Source: Pyxicephalus adspersus
Lineage: Eukaryota; Chordata; Amphibia; Anura; Pyxicephalidae
Assembly: GCF_032062135.1 (NCBI RefSeq)
Contig: NC_092862.1
Span: 61,433,331 to 61,497,330, forward strand
Reading direction: 5' to 3'
DNA: 64,000 nt
The notes beneath the pieces are model-generated. The model was given only the letters and a program-made list of their open reading frames with translations. It did not search any database and was not told where the DNA came from. This document shows, in pieces, positions 25,581-37,530 of the stretch (position 1 is its first letter; each line of letters begins with the position of its first letter). Both the position numbers and the translations under genes were made by a program.

Positions 25581-25790
25581 GGGCCTGATTTATTAAGGCT
25601 CCCCAAGGCTGGAGAGGATACACTTTAAGCAGTCAAGCTGGGTGATCCAGCAAACCTGCAATGGATGTGGTCAAGGATTCAAAATATTTGCTAGAAAATT
25701 ACAAATCCATTCCAGGTTTGCTGGATCCCCCAGCTTCACTGTTGAAAGTGTATCCTCTCCAGCCTCAGAGAGCTTTAATAAATTAGCCCC
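25581..25790. mobile_element. Palindromic MITE, copy P6
   Basis: Complete copy from GGGCCTGATTTATTAAGGC to GCTTTAATAAATTAGCCCC. It belongs to the GGTGATCCAGCAAACCTG subfamily and so differs from its neighbour P5; it is a second insertion and not a local duplication. Confidence 0.8.
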
Positions 25791-26536
25791 AATATGTCAG
25801 TAAAACGTTCAAAAGATTTTGTATCACCACAATTTTATTATATGTACTCATTATTAACGTTTTTTAATTACTTCCAGGCTCAAATGCTACTATGATCACA
25901 GACTCATTCTGCAAAGTAAAAATAGCTTTATTTTTACTTAATATGTGCACGATTTTGTATAGTCTACCTAGGTTTTCCATTAAATCAAAAAAACAAATAC
26001 TAACCAACTAGAGAAGAAGCAATGCTGGATCAAACATCAAAGGCAATTAAATCTTTAATAAGAAGCAGTCATTGTGTCTGGCTTTAAACCAGGCTTATAA
26101 TTTGCATAGAGTATAGACCTACCACATATTTCTTGTATAACGTAAGCCAAACAGATACAGAATATTGGAGGAAACAATGGAAAATATGAAATATAGTTTT
26201 TTTATTTTTTTGAGTTGAGTGCTTCTTGAAAAATGATTACATATGTAAATAATTCAATTTCAATATTTACTTAGAGAATTTTTCACATAGTTTATAAGCT
26301 TCAAGAATGAAAGGATTTTGGCCCTATATTAAACATCCTTCTGAAAATGTTTAGGGCCAATAGGAACTTGTTCAGGAATGTCATTCATTTTGATCCAAAC
26401 AATTCAGATTTTTGCTGGATATCTGTATTTTACTTTGCAGCTTTTCGTTGCTTACAACAATTATGAGAGTATATTATACTGTACTATCATATCTCAAAAA
26501 CTCACACAAATACAATATATACTATGTCATCTTTTA
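25791..26536. other. Unannotated stretch
   Basis: AT-rich, nothing recognised. Confidence 0.4.
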
Positions 26537-26537
26537 A

Positions 26538-26571
<34 letters not shown>

Positions 26572-26599
26572 GTGTATATATATATATGTGTATATATAA
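26537..26599. repeat. TA/TG compound microsatellite
   Basis: TA units interrupted at regular intervals by GTATA or GTGTATA. Confidence 0.9.
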
Positions 26600-26773
26600 T
26601 AGAATATTCGACTGTTAGTTTAGTATATCTCTTAATTGCCATATGCTTTAGGAGTTTGGAGCCCAATTATCTGCACATGTACACTAGGGTTATCAAGTTA
26701 GAATTTCTAGCATATTTGGTCTAGAAGATAAAGGTTACATGTTGTACAGTAACAACTTTCCCTCTGAGACTTA

Positions 26774-27197
26774 AGGTGCGTACACACTTCCAAATTTTGT
26801 CGTTCCAATCGAACGACGAACGATCGATTGGGCAAAAAATCGTTCGTAAAAAAGTAACCAACGACGCCGACGAATGAGGAAACTCGTTGGAAACGAACGA
26901 CCGGACCGGCGGATCGGATTGGACGACGATCGTTGAACATCGTTCGTGTGTACGGTCGTTCGTTGATCGTCCATGGTCAGAGCATGCGTGATGAACGAAC
27001 GTCCGTTCACTTTCCTGTCGTGCACATAGTTCCTCTATCGCTTAAACGATCGTATCTATTGTGTGTACAATATCTACGAACGATCGTGTCGTTATCTCTA
27101 TGTGCAGGATCGGTGCTATACGATCGTTCGTATATATCGTGCAGGAACGTTCGTCGTTCGTTTTCCAACGATAATAATTGGAAGTGTGTACGTAGCT
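26774..27197 (+). mobile_element. TTA-type MITE, family A, copy 1
   Basis: A 424-bp element with imperfect inverted ends AGGTGCGTACACAC and GTGTGTACGTAGCT, flanked on both sides by TTA (26771-26773 and 27198-27200). The interior is dense in ATCGTTCGT/ACGAACGAT motifs. It differs from the copy at 47907-48330 at about 12 positions with no length change. A 3-bp TTA/TAA duplication is typical of PIF/Harbinger elements, but no transposase is present to confirm that. Confidence 0.8.
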
Positions 27198-27200
27198 TTA

Positions 27201-27504
27201 GGCTACGTACACACATGCAGTAATTGTCGCTGGAAAGGATCTTTCACGATCCTATCCAACGACTAACGACTGCACGATGCATGAATGAGTGCTGTACACA
27301 CAGCACCATTCTGCTCTATGAAGAGGGGAGAACAATGGAGCGGAACCCTGCTGTGCTCTCTCCGCCTTCACTTCCATTAGGATCTTTCATCGTCCATCGT
27401 CTGTGGATCCGCCAGGACGGTTGTTCGGACGATGGACGACGAGCGCTGTACATACGGCTCAGGGCTGATATCAGACGAGAACAATTGCATGTGTGTACCT
27501 AGCC
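27201..27504 (+). mobile_element. TTA-type MITE, family B, abutting family A
   Basis: Starts GGCTACGTACACAC directly after the TTA that closes the preceding family A copy and ends GTGTGTACCTAGCC followed by CTA. The body has CACGATCCTATCCAACGACT, CTGTACACACAGCACC and CCGCCAGGACGG. Noncoding. Confidence 0.8.
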
Positions 27505-28079
27505 CTACAAAGGCTATTGCATAGGCACCTGGAATTGGAAAAAACATCAGGACTCCCAAATATTTGGCCACTCATCCATACAATAGGACATAGGGGTGTA
27601 TAATAGGATTATATTTTGTCAGTTCCCTTTTACTGGATCATAGAACACAATTTCATAAAGCTGTTAGCTCATTGTAAAAAGCATAAGCAGCAGTAAAAAA
27701 CTAACATGTTGTTAAAAAAAAGTGAACAATTATATTTCAAAATGGGCTGAGGAATGATAAGTAATATATTTGTTTGCAAATTTTGGGAATAGCCATACCA
27801 TGCTAACAGTGGGAGAGGCTTACAGAGAGAATTTACCTAGATCCTGAGCCAATGTGCCACAGCCCTTTTACCCACAAAATATGCTTTAATTACCATGCCA
27901 GAAGAAAAGTCTTACAGACACATGAAAATCTTAGCACAATCACCACAGACATTTTTAGAAAATGAAATTGTTATATTACATGTGTTTTTCTGCACACAGA
28001 AAGCTAATATTTCATCCGATGCTACATTTAATTAGAATTATATTACAATGGTTGCACTCATTTGCAACCAGCAATTGTT
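27505..28079. other. Unannotated stretch
   Basis: Nothing recognised. Confidence 0.4.
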
Positions 28080-28510
28080 AAGAAAATAAAAACACATGGT
28101 AAGGAGTATGCATTGTAGAATATAAAATGCACTGTGTAGAGTATAAGTCAAAGTGGAAAAAGAAATTCACAGTGGAGAATGTGATGAGAGAGAGAGGAGA
28201 ATTGAGAACACTCTGCTCAAAAAATAGAAAGAGGAGGTGTAGAGAATGGAGAGAATGCAGAACACAAAGCACAGAAAGAGGTGGTAATGAATAGGAAACA
28301 GCACAGAGCATGGATCAAGATGGTGAGGAATAGGGAACCTACAGCACAAGGCATTGTTAGAGATAGTGAGAAAAAGGCAACACAAAGTGGAGGATAAGGA
28401 AAGAGCTTGCAAGGAATAGGACATGCATGGTCCTTATTGATAAATTGTAAGGCTCAATATAGGTGACCATAAAGAATAGAAGATGCACAGCACAGGGATA
28501 GGTAATATTT
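28080..28510. repeat. Diverged purine-rich minisatellite
   Basis: A loosely periodic (about 40-45 base) purine-rich array on the + strand. Recurring blocks are AGAGAATG, CAGAACACAAAGCACAG, GGTGGTAATGAATAGG, GGTGAGGAATAGG and GCAAGGAATAGG. It leaves long stop-free frames on the minus strand that are compositional. Confidence 0.6.
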
Positions 28511-29421
28511 ATTTGTGTGCCAGAAAAACATAAATGCACAGGACAAAAATATACCAATAATAAAAAGCTTTATTTTTGTACCTTAAAACAAACCTAATAT
28601 GCTGTCAGCCAATGGCCTTGGCCCTTTTCTCTCCAACACTTACCAGTCAATCAGAATTCACTCTGATAAAGTCTTCTAATGAGTAAAAAGCCAGTACAGA
28701 TTCAGGTCAGGTTCTCCTATACAGTAAAGATGTTCATTATGCTTACTGTATTTTGCTATGTAATCATGAAATATGCTGAGCTTGCTGCTGCAATAAATGA
28801 TGGAGTTATCTGTCCAGCTGCACTTAGCAAATATGCCATCTCATACTTGGCACACTCCCTCAACGATTTTGGAATTCAACAATGACTCATGGAGCTTTAA
28901 TGGAACATTAATTCTCCAAGCCAAGTAAAAGACTGAGACATCTTTATAAAATTGTTTGGTATATAGGCTAAAAAGTTCTCTTTTAATAGTTGAGAAGTTT
29001 TAATAGTTGTCTTGGAAAAAATGACAACATGGTTTAATTCTATAGGAATACACTTACAAAGTTAAATATCAATCAGCAATACTTTTAAAATGTAATAATA
29101 TTAGATATTTGTGCCCAACAGATTTAAGCGGGAGCTTGAAAGTGAGTGTGGATTGTATATAGTATATTCTGTATCACTAGACTTGTTCTGATAAGCCATC
29201 ATTCACCAGAAGTTGCTCATACATTACCAGGGTTTCATTGACATTCGGCTCCTTCTGTATGTGCTTGACTGTCAGTAGGAAAACACCTAGAAGACAATTG
29301 TATTCTGTATACACCGATTTAAATGCTAATGGAGCTAAATAGAAAAGCATTGTTGACTCTCTTTTAAGTTGTCATTATTTACTTTGGAGCTGATAACATA
29401 GCATCCAGACTATAGCTCTTA
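28511..29421. other. Unannotated stretch
   Basis: One 68-codon frame on + at 28679-28885 contains a hydrophobic stretch, but no motif or splice context supports a gene. Confidence 0.35.
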
Positions 29422-29856
29422 CGTACACACGTGCAATAATTGTCATTAGAAAATGAAGGTTAATAACCGATCGACGATTATTCACGATCATTTTGAACAA
29501 TTGTATTGTGCACAATTCTGTACATGCTGTAACGATACGATCGTTCAAATATAATCCACTAATAATGTACACACACCAGATACGATCGTTTGAACAATGC
29601 AGGAAATTACGTGTACTGGAGAAAATGCATCATGGAACAATCAACGATCAATCACTGAACGACTGTACACACAATAGATAGCAAATGATCATCTCCCAAT
29701 CAGATTCGCCTGGATGGTTGTTCGTTTCCAGCGACATTCCTCTTTCATGGACGCCGTTGGCCCGTTGCTGTGCACTTTTTTTGTTAACAATCTTCAAACA
29801 AATTGGTCATTAATCATTCGTTTCCAACGATAATTATTGCACGTGTGTACGTAGCC
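29422..29856 (-). mobile_element. TTA-type MITE, family A, diverged reverse copy
   Basis: Ends CGTACACACGTGCAATAATTG and TAATTATTGCACGTGTGTAC are strong inverted repeats, bordered by TTA on both sides. Read in reverse it aligns loosely with family A (TGTGTGTACAGTCGTTCAGTG, GTTCCATGATGC) but is much older. Confidence 0.65.
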
Positions 29857-29859
29857 TTA

Positions 29860-30148
29860 GGCTACGTACACATCTTTCATGATCCTTTCCAATGACAAAC
29901 CACTGCACAATGCATGAATGAGCACTGTACATACAGCACCGTTCTGCTCTACAGAGAGGGGAGGGGGAGAAGGGCGGAGTCACCCTGCTGCCCCCTCTCC
30001 CCCTTCACTTCCTTTATGATCGTTCATTGTCTATTGTCCATGAATCCGCCAGTACAGTCGTTCAGACGATGGACTACCAGCACTGTACACACACAAGATT
30101 TTTGTCTGAGCCCATTGGACGAGAACCATTGCACATGTGTATCTAGCC
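29860..30148 (+). mobile_element. TTA-type MITE, family B, abutting the previous element
   Basis: Starts GGCTACGTACACATC right after TTA at 29857-29859 and ends CACATGTGTATCTAGCC followed by TTA. Body as in the other family B copies (CTGTACATACAGCACC, CCGCCAGTACAG). Confidence 0.75.
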
Positions 30149-30379
30149 TTAGAGAGAAAATCATTTTTTAAAGAAGCTATATTATCATATAGGCCATTGC
30201 TAAGGTTTTAGCCATTCCCTTCTCTATCTAATTGTAAAAATAACTTGACTTATACTTAGTAATACTTTAAGCTTTTTTTAACTGTTAAATACAAAATACA
30301 TATTGTGTCAAATTAGATTACCTTAAATTATAGTAACTTTGGTTTTAATTTGCCCTGATAAATGACAAAAAGTATTATA

Positions 30380-30404
30380 CTATATATATATATATATATA
30401 TATA
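30380..30404. repeat. TA microsatellite
   Basis: About 25 bases of TA lying exactly where the 5' part of the Tc1-like element is missing. Confidence 0.8.
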
Positions 30405-31241
30405 TTTCATGCAGAACCATCTCTAGGATTTTCAAAGAATGGTCCAAGAAAGGGAAGACATCCATTGAGCAGAAGTCCTCAGGGTATAAATGTCTTGTTG
30501 ATGCCTGATACCAGAGGAGAATGGCCAGACTTCTTTTGAGCTGAAAATCAAAGCTGACTCAAGTAACCACTCGTTACAACCAAGGTATGCAGATGAGCTT
30601 CTCTGATTATACAACATGCCCAACCAGATGGGCTACAGCAGCAGGAGACCATACTTAGTGCCACACGTGTCAGTTAAGAACAGGCACCTCAGGCTACAGT
30701 TCACAGGGGTTCACCACAATTGGACAAGAGAAGGCTGAAAAAAAATTGCCTGGTCTGATGTGTCTTGATTTCAGCAGCAACATTCAAATGGTAGGGTCAG
30801 AAGTTTGTGCAATCAAACATGAAAACACGGATCCATCCTGCCTTCTAACAGTGGTTCAGACTGGTAGTGGTGCACTGCTGTGGGGGATATTTTATTGGCA
30901 CTCTATGGTCCCCTTAATACCAACTACTCTATGTTTAAATGCCACAGCCTACCTTAGTATTGTAATTGTCCATGTCCATCTCTTTATGACTGATGTGTAC
31001 TCATCTACTGATGGCTATTCTAGAAGGATAACTGGTTACCCTAACATGACTGACTTCACTGTACTCAAATGGTCTATAAATCTGCAACAACTGTGTAATG
31101 CTATCTTGTCAATGGGGGGCAACATCCCTGAAAAATGCTTCCAGCACCTTTTTGAATCTATGTAATGAAGAAATATGGTAGATCTAAAGGCAAAAGGGGC
31201 TTAACCTGGTAGTAGCAAGATGTCCCTAATAAAATAGTGAG
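30405..31241 (+). pseudogene. Tc1-like transposase pseudogene and 3' end
   Basis: Remnant of a Tc1/mariner DDE transposase gene, which would cut and paste the element at TA sites. The text starts at the second helix-turn-helix region (ACCATCTCTAGGATTTTC, 30417-30434), passes a WSD motif with the first catalytic Asp near 30748, and has a 139-residue open frame at 30746-31165 with SSTDGYSRR, FTVLKW, LQQLCNAI and CFQHLFESM. Between DGYSRR and FTVLKW, and again after KW, the family normally has the second catalytic Asp (DNAPCH-type) and the catalytic acid of the SPDLNPIEH block; both are deleted. Stops and the missing 5' half confirm inactivity. It ends at the terminus CCTAATAAAATAGTGAG. Confidence 0.85.
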
Positions 31242-31399
31242 TTAATAAGCATATATAGAGTATATCATTGAATCAAAGATAACATAAAGTATACTGCATT
31301 CAACTTGTATTCTAAAGCTTGTATACAAGAAGCCCCGAAGGCAAGTTGTATTTGGTATTGTTTGTCTTTTTCACCAATCTCTTCTTTACCTCAAATTCA

Positions 31400-31445
31400 A
31401 TATATATATATATATATATATATAGATATATATATCCAGCTGCAG

Positions 31446-31491
<46 letters not shown>
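31400..31491. repeat. TA microsatellite with duplicated AGCTGCAGA spacer
   Basis: Two TA runs. The motif AGCTGCAGA occurs between them (about 31438) and again just after the second (about 31492), so the second run is bracketed by a direct repeat. Confidence 0.85.
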
Positions 31492-31492
<1 letters not shown>

Positions 31493-31499
31493 GCTGCAG

Positions 31500-32384
31500 A
31501 ACTATATCCATCTTCATGAAATATACCCAAAGAAGGAGAGTCATCTTTTTTTCTCCTTTTCTTTAAACCGTTTTTTTTAGTTTTGTTCCACAAAAGCAGG
31601 AAAGAGCATATGTTGTTCTAGTATCTATACTAGATTATTATATGTGAACAGCACATAGAGGTTTCCTTCACTGGAATCACATAGGAAAGAGGTGGAGTAG
31701 TTTCCTTTGCATTATGTACTTAGTTCCTTTCTTTCTCTTAATTTCAATGACACATTGAATCACGTGGAGTGTGATCATTGTGATGGCATTTCTTCCTGTT
31801 GCAATTGTTCTTGCTTTCTCTGTCTGCCTATGTTTTTATGTGCACGGTCTGTTCCTAATATGCACAGAATCTTTAATCTAGCTAAAGATGGACAGCTTGG
31901 GTCAGGTCATTATCCGAGGTCATTTACCCCATCATAAAACAAAAGCATGGACTTTGGGGATGAACACTCAATCTGTAGCCAGGTGGCAACCTTTCAACCC
32001 TGTCAATGCTAGAGGGCTGTTTTTATCAAGCAGAGTTCAGCATTATGTCAGCTACAGTAAACAACCATTCTGCCAGTAAAAAACAAAGAAAACATAAACA
32101 TTTTAGGTTTCTCCTTTAATATTGGAATGACTTGTATGTAAAGCAATACAGTCTGAGGAATCTTTGTAATCTTGATCATTCACTGGCAAAAGTACAACTT
32201 CTGTACATTGAATTGAGAAGTTGTCAAAGCTGTGCATGACACATCAGTACTGTGATATTCATAATTATCAATATTAAGAACACCCCAAAATCCATCAGAT
32301 TATTAAAAATGTTATTCAAAATATATTTTGTAGGTAACACTAAATATACCTTTTATCATATAATTACATATTTTTAAAACCTTA
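31500..32384. other. Unannotated stretch
   Basis: No gene or element recognised. Confidence 0.4.
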
Positions 32385-32715
32385 AGCTGCGTACACACCT
32401 GCAATTTTTGTCGTTGGAAAGGATCTTTCACGATCCTTTCCAACGACAAGGGAGTGCACGATGCATGAACGGTGCTGTACATACAGCACCGTTCATGCTC
32501 TATGGAGAGGGGAGGGGGAGAGCGACGGAGCGGCACCCTGCTGCGCGCTCTCCCCTTCCCTTTCATTAGGATCGGCTGTCGTCCATAGTCCGTGGATCCG
32601 GCAGGACGGTCTTCCGGACGATGGACGACACCGACTATACACACGGCAGATTTTCGCCCAATAATTGGCCGATGCCGATTATCGGGCGATAAAAATCTGA
32701 CGTGTGTACGTAGCT
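32385..32715 (+). mobile_element. TTA-type MITE, family B, best-preserved copy
   Basis: 331 bp, ends AGCTGCGTACACACC and GTGTGTACGTAGCT, flanked by TTA at 32382-32384 and 32716-32718. Contains two internal perfect or near-perfect hairpins: AAAGGATC/GATCCTTT near the left end, and GAACGGTGCTGTA / TACAGCACCGTTC at 32467-32495. Noncoding. Confidence 0.85.
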
Positions 32716-32843
32716 TTAGAGTCTGCAAATGTGGGGGACCTTTCTGTATTGATATTCACTTGCATGTCATTTAGAGTTTTAACAGACGGCCATTGCTTAG
32801 AGGCACAGTAATTCTTTACTACATCCACCACTCTTTAACACAA

Positions 32844-33079
32844 TGGGCCTAATTTATTAAAGTTCTCCAAAGCTGGAGAGGATACACTTTTATCAGTGAA
32901 GCTGGATGACACAGGAAACCTGGAATGGATTTGGTCCAGGATTGAAAACATTTGCTAACAAATAGCAAATTACGTTAGGAATTCATAGGAAATTCATTCC
33001 AGATTTGCTGGATCACCCAGCTTCACAAATGAATTTGTATACTCTTGAGACTTGGCAGAGCTTTAATAAATCAGGCCCT
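32844..33079. mobile_element. Palindromic MITE, copy P7
   Basis: From GGGCCTAATTTATTAAAG to CTTTAATAAATCAGGCCC, with inner arms around TATCAGTGAAGCTGGATGA and GGATCACCCAGCTTCAC. Confidence 0.8.
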
Positions 33080-34624
33080 AAGTGTAAGAAAATATAGTGT
33101 TATCTTCTGTAAACCAACATTGTCACCTAAATAAAAAAGCAAATGAATGGTTAAAGATGAAGAACAGAATACATTTCGATCTTTTCTGTTTTACCAACTT
33201 CATGGAGTTCAGTCCTAAATTATAGTTGAAATCCAAATTCGTTTTGTAAATGCATTTTAAACCCTTGTCATTTTTGGCCATCTCTGCTGAACTTAGAGAA
33301 TTAACTTCATTTTCTGTCCCATTCACAGTACGTAAGAGTAAATCTACGAAACAAAGGGCATGTGTCATCAAAACTAATGTCCCCTTTGGAAATTTCCTTT
33401 TCTTTTCCTGTTCTGGTAAAACTCAAATTTAGAATTTCAGTTTTGGGGCCATGTTTACCAAAATGTTTCCTAATAATAAAGCCTTATCCAAGCATTATGT
33501 CCGTGTGGCAAAGAAAAAGGGGGGAGCTTTACTGGCCATGAAAAGGGGTGAGTGAGTGAGTACACCCCAAATCTCGCTAAACGAGGGGGGGGCTGCTAAA
33601 AAGACAGCAATAGGTAATTTGTTTACATTTGAAGAATTTGATGCAAAAACTCCTGTTGACAATTTTAGTGACATTACTTTAGTTAGGGGCTTTGCAATTA
33701 ACTCAAAAGGCCATTGACCTACTTGAAAATCTTGCTATTCTGACTGCATTTAATTTTAATTAAAAAAAAAAGTTTATATGTTTTAGTTTTCCTTTTACTT
33801 TCATGTTCCCATAGCCAAACCACCCCCTCCTCCCCCATATGTCCTGAACCCTCCCACAGCTGATGACAGTATTATGTTCAGGGGCTTTGCAATTACCTTA
33901 AACAGTCACCAGAAATAAACTTTAAGTTGAATTTAATAGTGTTATCTAATTTCTGCATGAAATTCAACTAAGATTTGTTACTATTGAATCTTCAATATTT
34001 TGAGTTGAATTTGAAGTATGCCATATGCCTGTGCTCTTTTTAAGTTCTAAGCCTTTCCCTACTGTAAGAAACAAACGTTTTTTGTTCAAAAAGATTTGGT
34101 TTGGGATCCACTTCAATCCACGCATATTTGCAGTGCCTTTCATCGCCTGTATAAATCTATATATGTGTGCACAAGAATTGGTGGTGGTTTATGGCCTCTG
34201 CTCCAATACAGCAACACTAAACATGACCCAATGTCCCTTGTGCAAATACTTTACTTTTAACAAGTTTTCTGACTTCCAGATTAATCCCATGTGTTAAAGT
34301 GAAAAGGTCAATAAATTGATTACAGACTTCAGACTTCTTTGATATGCGTCCACATTCCTGTCAAACCTTTTAGGCTAGACAGAAAAAAATACATTTTCAT
34401 GTCCCCACCATATGACATTTGGTCTATTAGACTGTGTACAGATAAATGTCTGTACACTTTGAATTTCACAAGAGCAAGAAAGGTTAATTAATTGCATTTC
34501 TCTGGTTCCAGTTTATACTTTGCATCCTTTTTCATTTATAAGGAACTGAGGAACTGAAAAAGAATCTTTAACACAATCTACTGGCCTAGTGTTCAGCCTT
34601 TGGAGTGAACATTTACTATGTGAC
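33080..34624. other. Unannotated stretch
   Basis: No gene recognised. AGGGGCTTTGCAATTA occurs twice (about 33687 and 33878), each followed by different sequence; it may be the remains of a direct repeat. Confidence 0.35.
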
Positions 34625-34822
34625 ATTATTATAGACTTTGTACAGCGCTGCGTAATATGTTGGCGCTATATAAATATTGTGTAGTGATAATAATAATATG
34701 CTAAGTAACACCTTCTAGTAATTGAAACCTGTTGTTAGAATGTGAGGTGACTACGGACATTGTAAAGGGCTGTGTAATATGTTGGCGCTATAAAAATACT
34801 GGATAATAATAATAATAATGCT
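34625..34822 (+). repeat. Two L2-type 3' tails in tandem
   Basis: Two copies of GTACAGCGCTGCGTAATATG / GGCGCTATATAAATA followed by AAT repeats (34639-34700 and about 34757-34822). They are the ends of two 5'-truncated LINE or SINE insertions. Confidence 0.75.
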
Positions 34823-36499
34823 TTCCGATCCTATGGCATGTGTATATGTGAATGTACTTTTTTATGTCTATGAGAAGCTTTACCAGGTTCTTCCTTTTCT
34901 AGGGAACAAAGATGCACAGGGATCCCAGAAAAGCCTGATTTAGGCCCATTTTAGACTCATAGTATACCATAACTATACACAACAGGCTCAGCTACTCTTA
35001 AATGCTCCCATTCAACTGTATGGGAGCAGCTGGAAACTACTTTTCTGCACCGGTATACATGCAGTTGCAATTGTATTGTGATGAAATTGATTTATGGTTC
35101 CTGGAAGTGACACATTACTTCTGGTCATGTCTTGGCTTTTCTCTTCAGGAAGAAGAACTGCACTGAGAACGAAAGGACAATGCGTGCAAACATATTGACA
35201 TGTGGTTTGCTGCTCCTGAAGACATACCAGTAGTTTGTGATGTGCCCAGGTCTAAAAGAGACATTTAGTATAGGTTGGCTCTAAAAGTGCCCAGGTGCAG
35301 GGTCTAAGGAGTCACAAGGGATCTGGGCTTTGCCGAGAATGGCTCGCAGTTTACGGCATTCAGTAACATTTGCAGGGGCCAAAGTTGGCAGCAGGCTGAA
35401 ATAATGCCTGGCACAAATTCAGCAGGCAAGGTCTTGGTCAATCAAGTAAAAAGGCAGGACAGGATTTACAAAGATCATCAAAATAGGAAGAGGAAGCCAA
35501 CAGGTATGAGAACTAAAACAAGGCTAACAAGTACAGGAGCCTGGGAACAGAAACTCTAAATGCTTAAGTCTATGGAGAATGATATTTTTGATCTTTTAGT
35601 TGCATACATTTCTAGGTGCACAGATGTCCTGGTGATCCTATGGCTTGCATATTTTGCAGACTTTCCTTTATCCCATATTTGTGTAAGGCTGTATTTCAAT
35701 CACTACTTTTACAATGACAAATTTTTAAAATTGGCAAAAAGATTTTGAATGGTGGCAATCAGTGCTTTGATCACTGTACCATACTTACTTTTAAAGTGGA
35801 GAACAGCAGTTGCTTTGCTGGTATGGAGTCACTGATGTTCAGAAGTCACATTGGTGGCCGAATGCTGCTATGTTCTTCTGTAAACAGGCAAGTGGCAAAA
35901 GGTCGGATCACCACTTTTTAAATTATGGTGGCAATATTTAAGTGACTGGTAAAAAGTGTGTTTATTCATAAATTGGTGATCATTCATAAAAGTGAAGATC
36001 ATGTCAGCTGATCACTGCTTTTATTACTGCAACAATCACACTAGTGCTGTTCTTTTTAGTAAAGGAATGGACACTTTTTTAGGTAATCCTTTTTTTTCTT
36101 TTTTTATTAATATTTCTCTTAATATAAGTGCAGTATCCTTAGAGTCATACAAAGGTATGTAAAACTAGTATCCAAGATTTTTCTGGGGCACCAGTTTCCA
36201 GAAACACACATTTCGGACGGTGCCTAGGACAAAGACATCCAGCTAAAATATAGCAACTACGTTGTTTCCTTTTATGTTGTTAAAGGTCACTTTTCTAATA
36301 AATATTCAGGCACTTTTTGAGAAAACAAAACAAAAAAATGAATAATTTTGGTAAAGTTTGTTTTTCTGAACACTGTCACATGTTGTGGAGAATACTTTGT
36401 AGGAACCTGGTATAACATCTCCCTCTAGTGGTCACTTTATAGATAGCTGGATCCTGCAGGGACCACAAGTTTAACAAGCTCTTGTGAAAGGCAGATCCC
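34823..36499. other. Mostly unannotated; possible LTR-like text at 35285-35545
   Basis: 35285-35545 (GGCACAAATTCAGCAGGCAA, AGGAGCCTGGGAACAGAAAC) has the CAG/AGG-rich look of degraded frog LTR elements, as does 42650-43165, but no LTR ends, primer site or coding remnant could be identified. Nothing else is recognised. Confidence 0.25.
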
Positions 36500-36558
36500 A
36501 CTTATTATTATTTTTTTTTATTATTAATATTATCATCATTAATTTTATTATTATTATT

Positions 36559-36591
<33 letters not shown>

Positions 36592-36640
36592 CAGGATTTT
36601 TATAGCGTCAACATATTACTCAGTGTTGTACATTACAACG
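36500..36640 (-). repeat. L2-type 3' tail, reverse, with ATT/AAT microsatellite
   Basis: ATT and AAT units followed by AACAGGATTTTTATAGCGTC and CAACATATTACTCAGTGTTG, the reverse complement of the L2 tail. Confidence 0.8.
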
Positions 36641-37440
36641 CCTATAGTTCCAAATAATGGAATTATTAGTTGTGTTCTACTTTGCAGTCCAACATACACC
36701 TATACTTGGCTTCAATCTGATCACAAGAGTTAGCTATCCTTTAGCAGCAGGTGAACCTTAAATGTGTCACACTCTTCATACTTCATTTTCCTGTAAATCA
36801 AGGGTGTTCTGATGAAGTGTCCCCAAGGTGCAGGTCTTTGACACCCCTGTCTATTAGGTAGTTTCCCAACAGTTTAACTTGTAATCTTTGGGTATGTGTG
36901 TGTTTGTGTCTTACTGGTAATCGTCACTGCAAAGTTTGTGTATTTTTTAATTGATGGATGTGTTTTGTGTACTAGCAGTTCACATAATCAAAAATTTTGG
37001 GATCTACCCTTTGGATCCCAAAATTCCATTTGTTTTCGGTTTATGTATGATAAGCATTTCATCTTACTGAATTATAATAACTTCATTGCTGCTGGCACTT
37101 TTAAAATGCACCTAATGCAAGAGATTGGATAAAGATGTTAATGAATAAAATGAAATACACTAATAAAATATGATTCTTTTTGTTTATACTGTTTTTACTC
37201 TCTAATTGTTTGTTATGATTTATACATCATTTCCACATAATTGTTCTTTGTCAGTGTACACCTCATTTTTGGTTCCTATCCAGTGATTCTGTACAGACTA
37301 AATAAACTTGGGAAAAGGTATTTTCTTGTTTCTTTATATGATGGAGGGGCTCCCCCTCATGGAGAAAGCATGGATGGCAAGATCTTAAAATGAAAACACA
37401 AGTGTTCTGTTTGTTGAAAGCATCATCTATACATATTACT
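36641..37440. other. Unannotated stretch
   Basis: Nothing recognised beyond AT-rich sequence. Confidence 0.4.
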
Positions 37441-37530
37441 GTATTATTATTAATATTATTATTTATAATAATAATAACAAGATTTATATTGTGCCAGCAT
37501 ATTATGCAGAGCTGTACATTAAATACTTAT
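37441..37530 (-). repeat. L2-type 3' tail, reverse
   Basis: ATT/AAT units, then ACAAGATTTATATTGTGCCA and GCATATTATGCAGAGCTGTA, complementary to the L2 tail. Confidence 0.75.

Noticed and set aside
26771..27266. Overlapping frames rich in RS and YERS residues, also at 47794-48438
   Set aside because: Produced on both strands by the CpG-rich near-palindromic family A MITE.
28679..28885. Small membrane-protein-like frame
   Set aside because: One hydrophobic stretch in AT-rich DNA is not evidence of a gene; no homology motif, leader or splice sites.
31305..31593. Frames made of alternating Y and I
   Set aside because: Translation of a TA microsatellite.
36795..36853. Tiny hAT remnant (CAAGGGTGTTC...GACACCCCTG)
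   Set aside because: Ends only partly complementary and no 8-bp flanking duplication.
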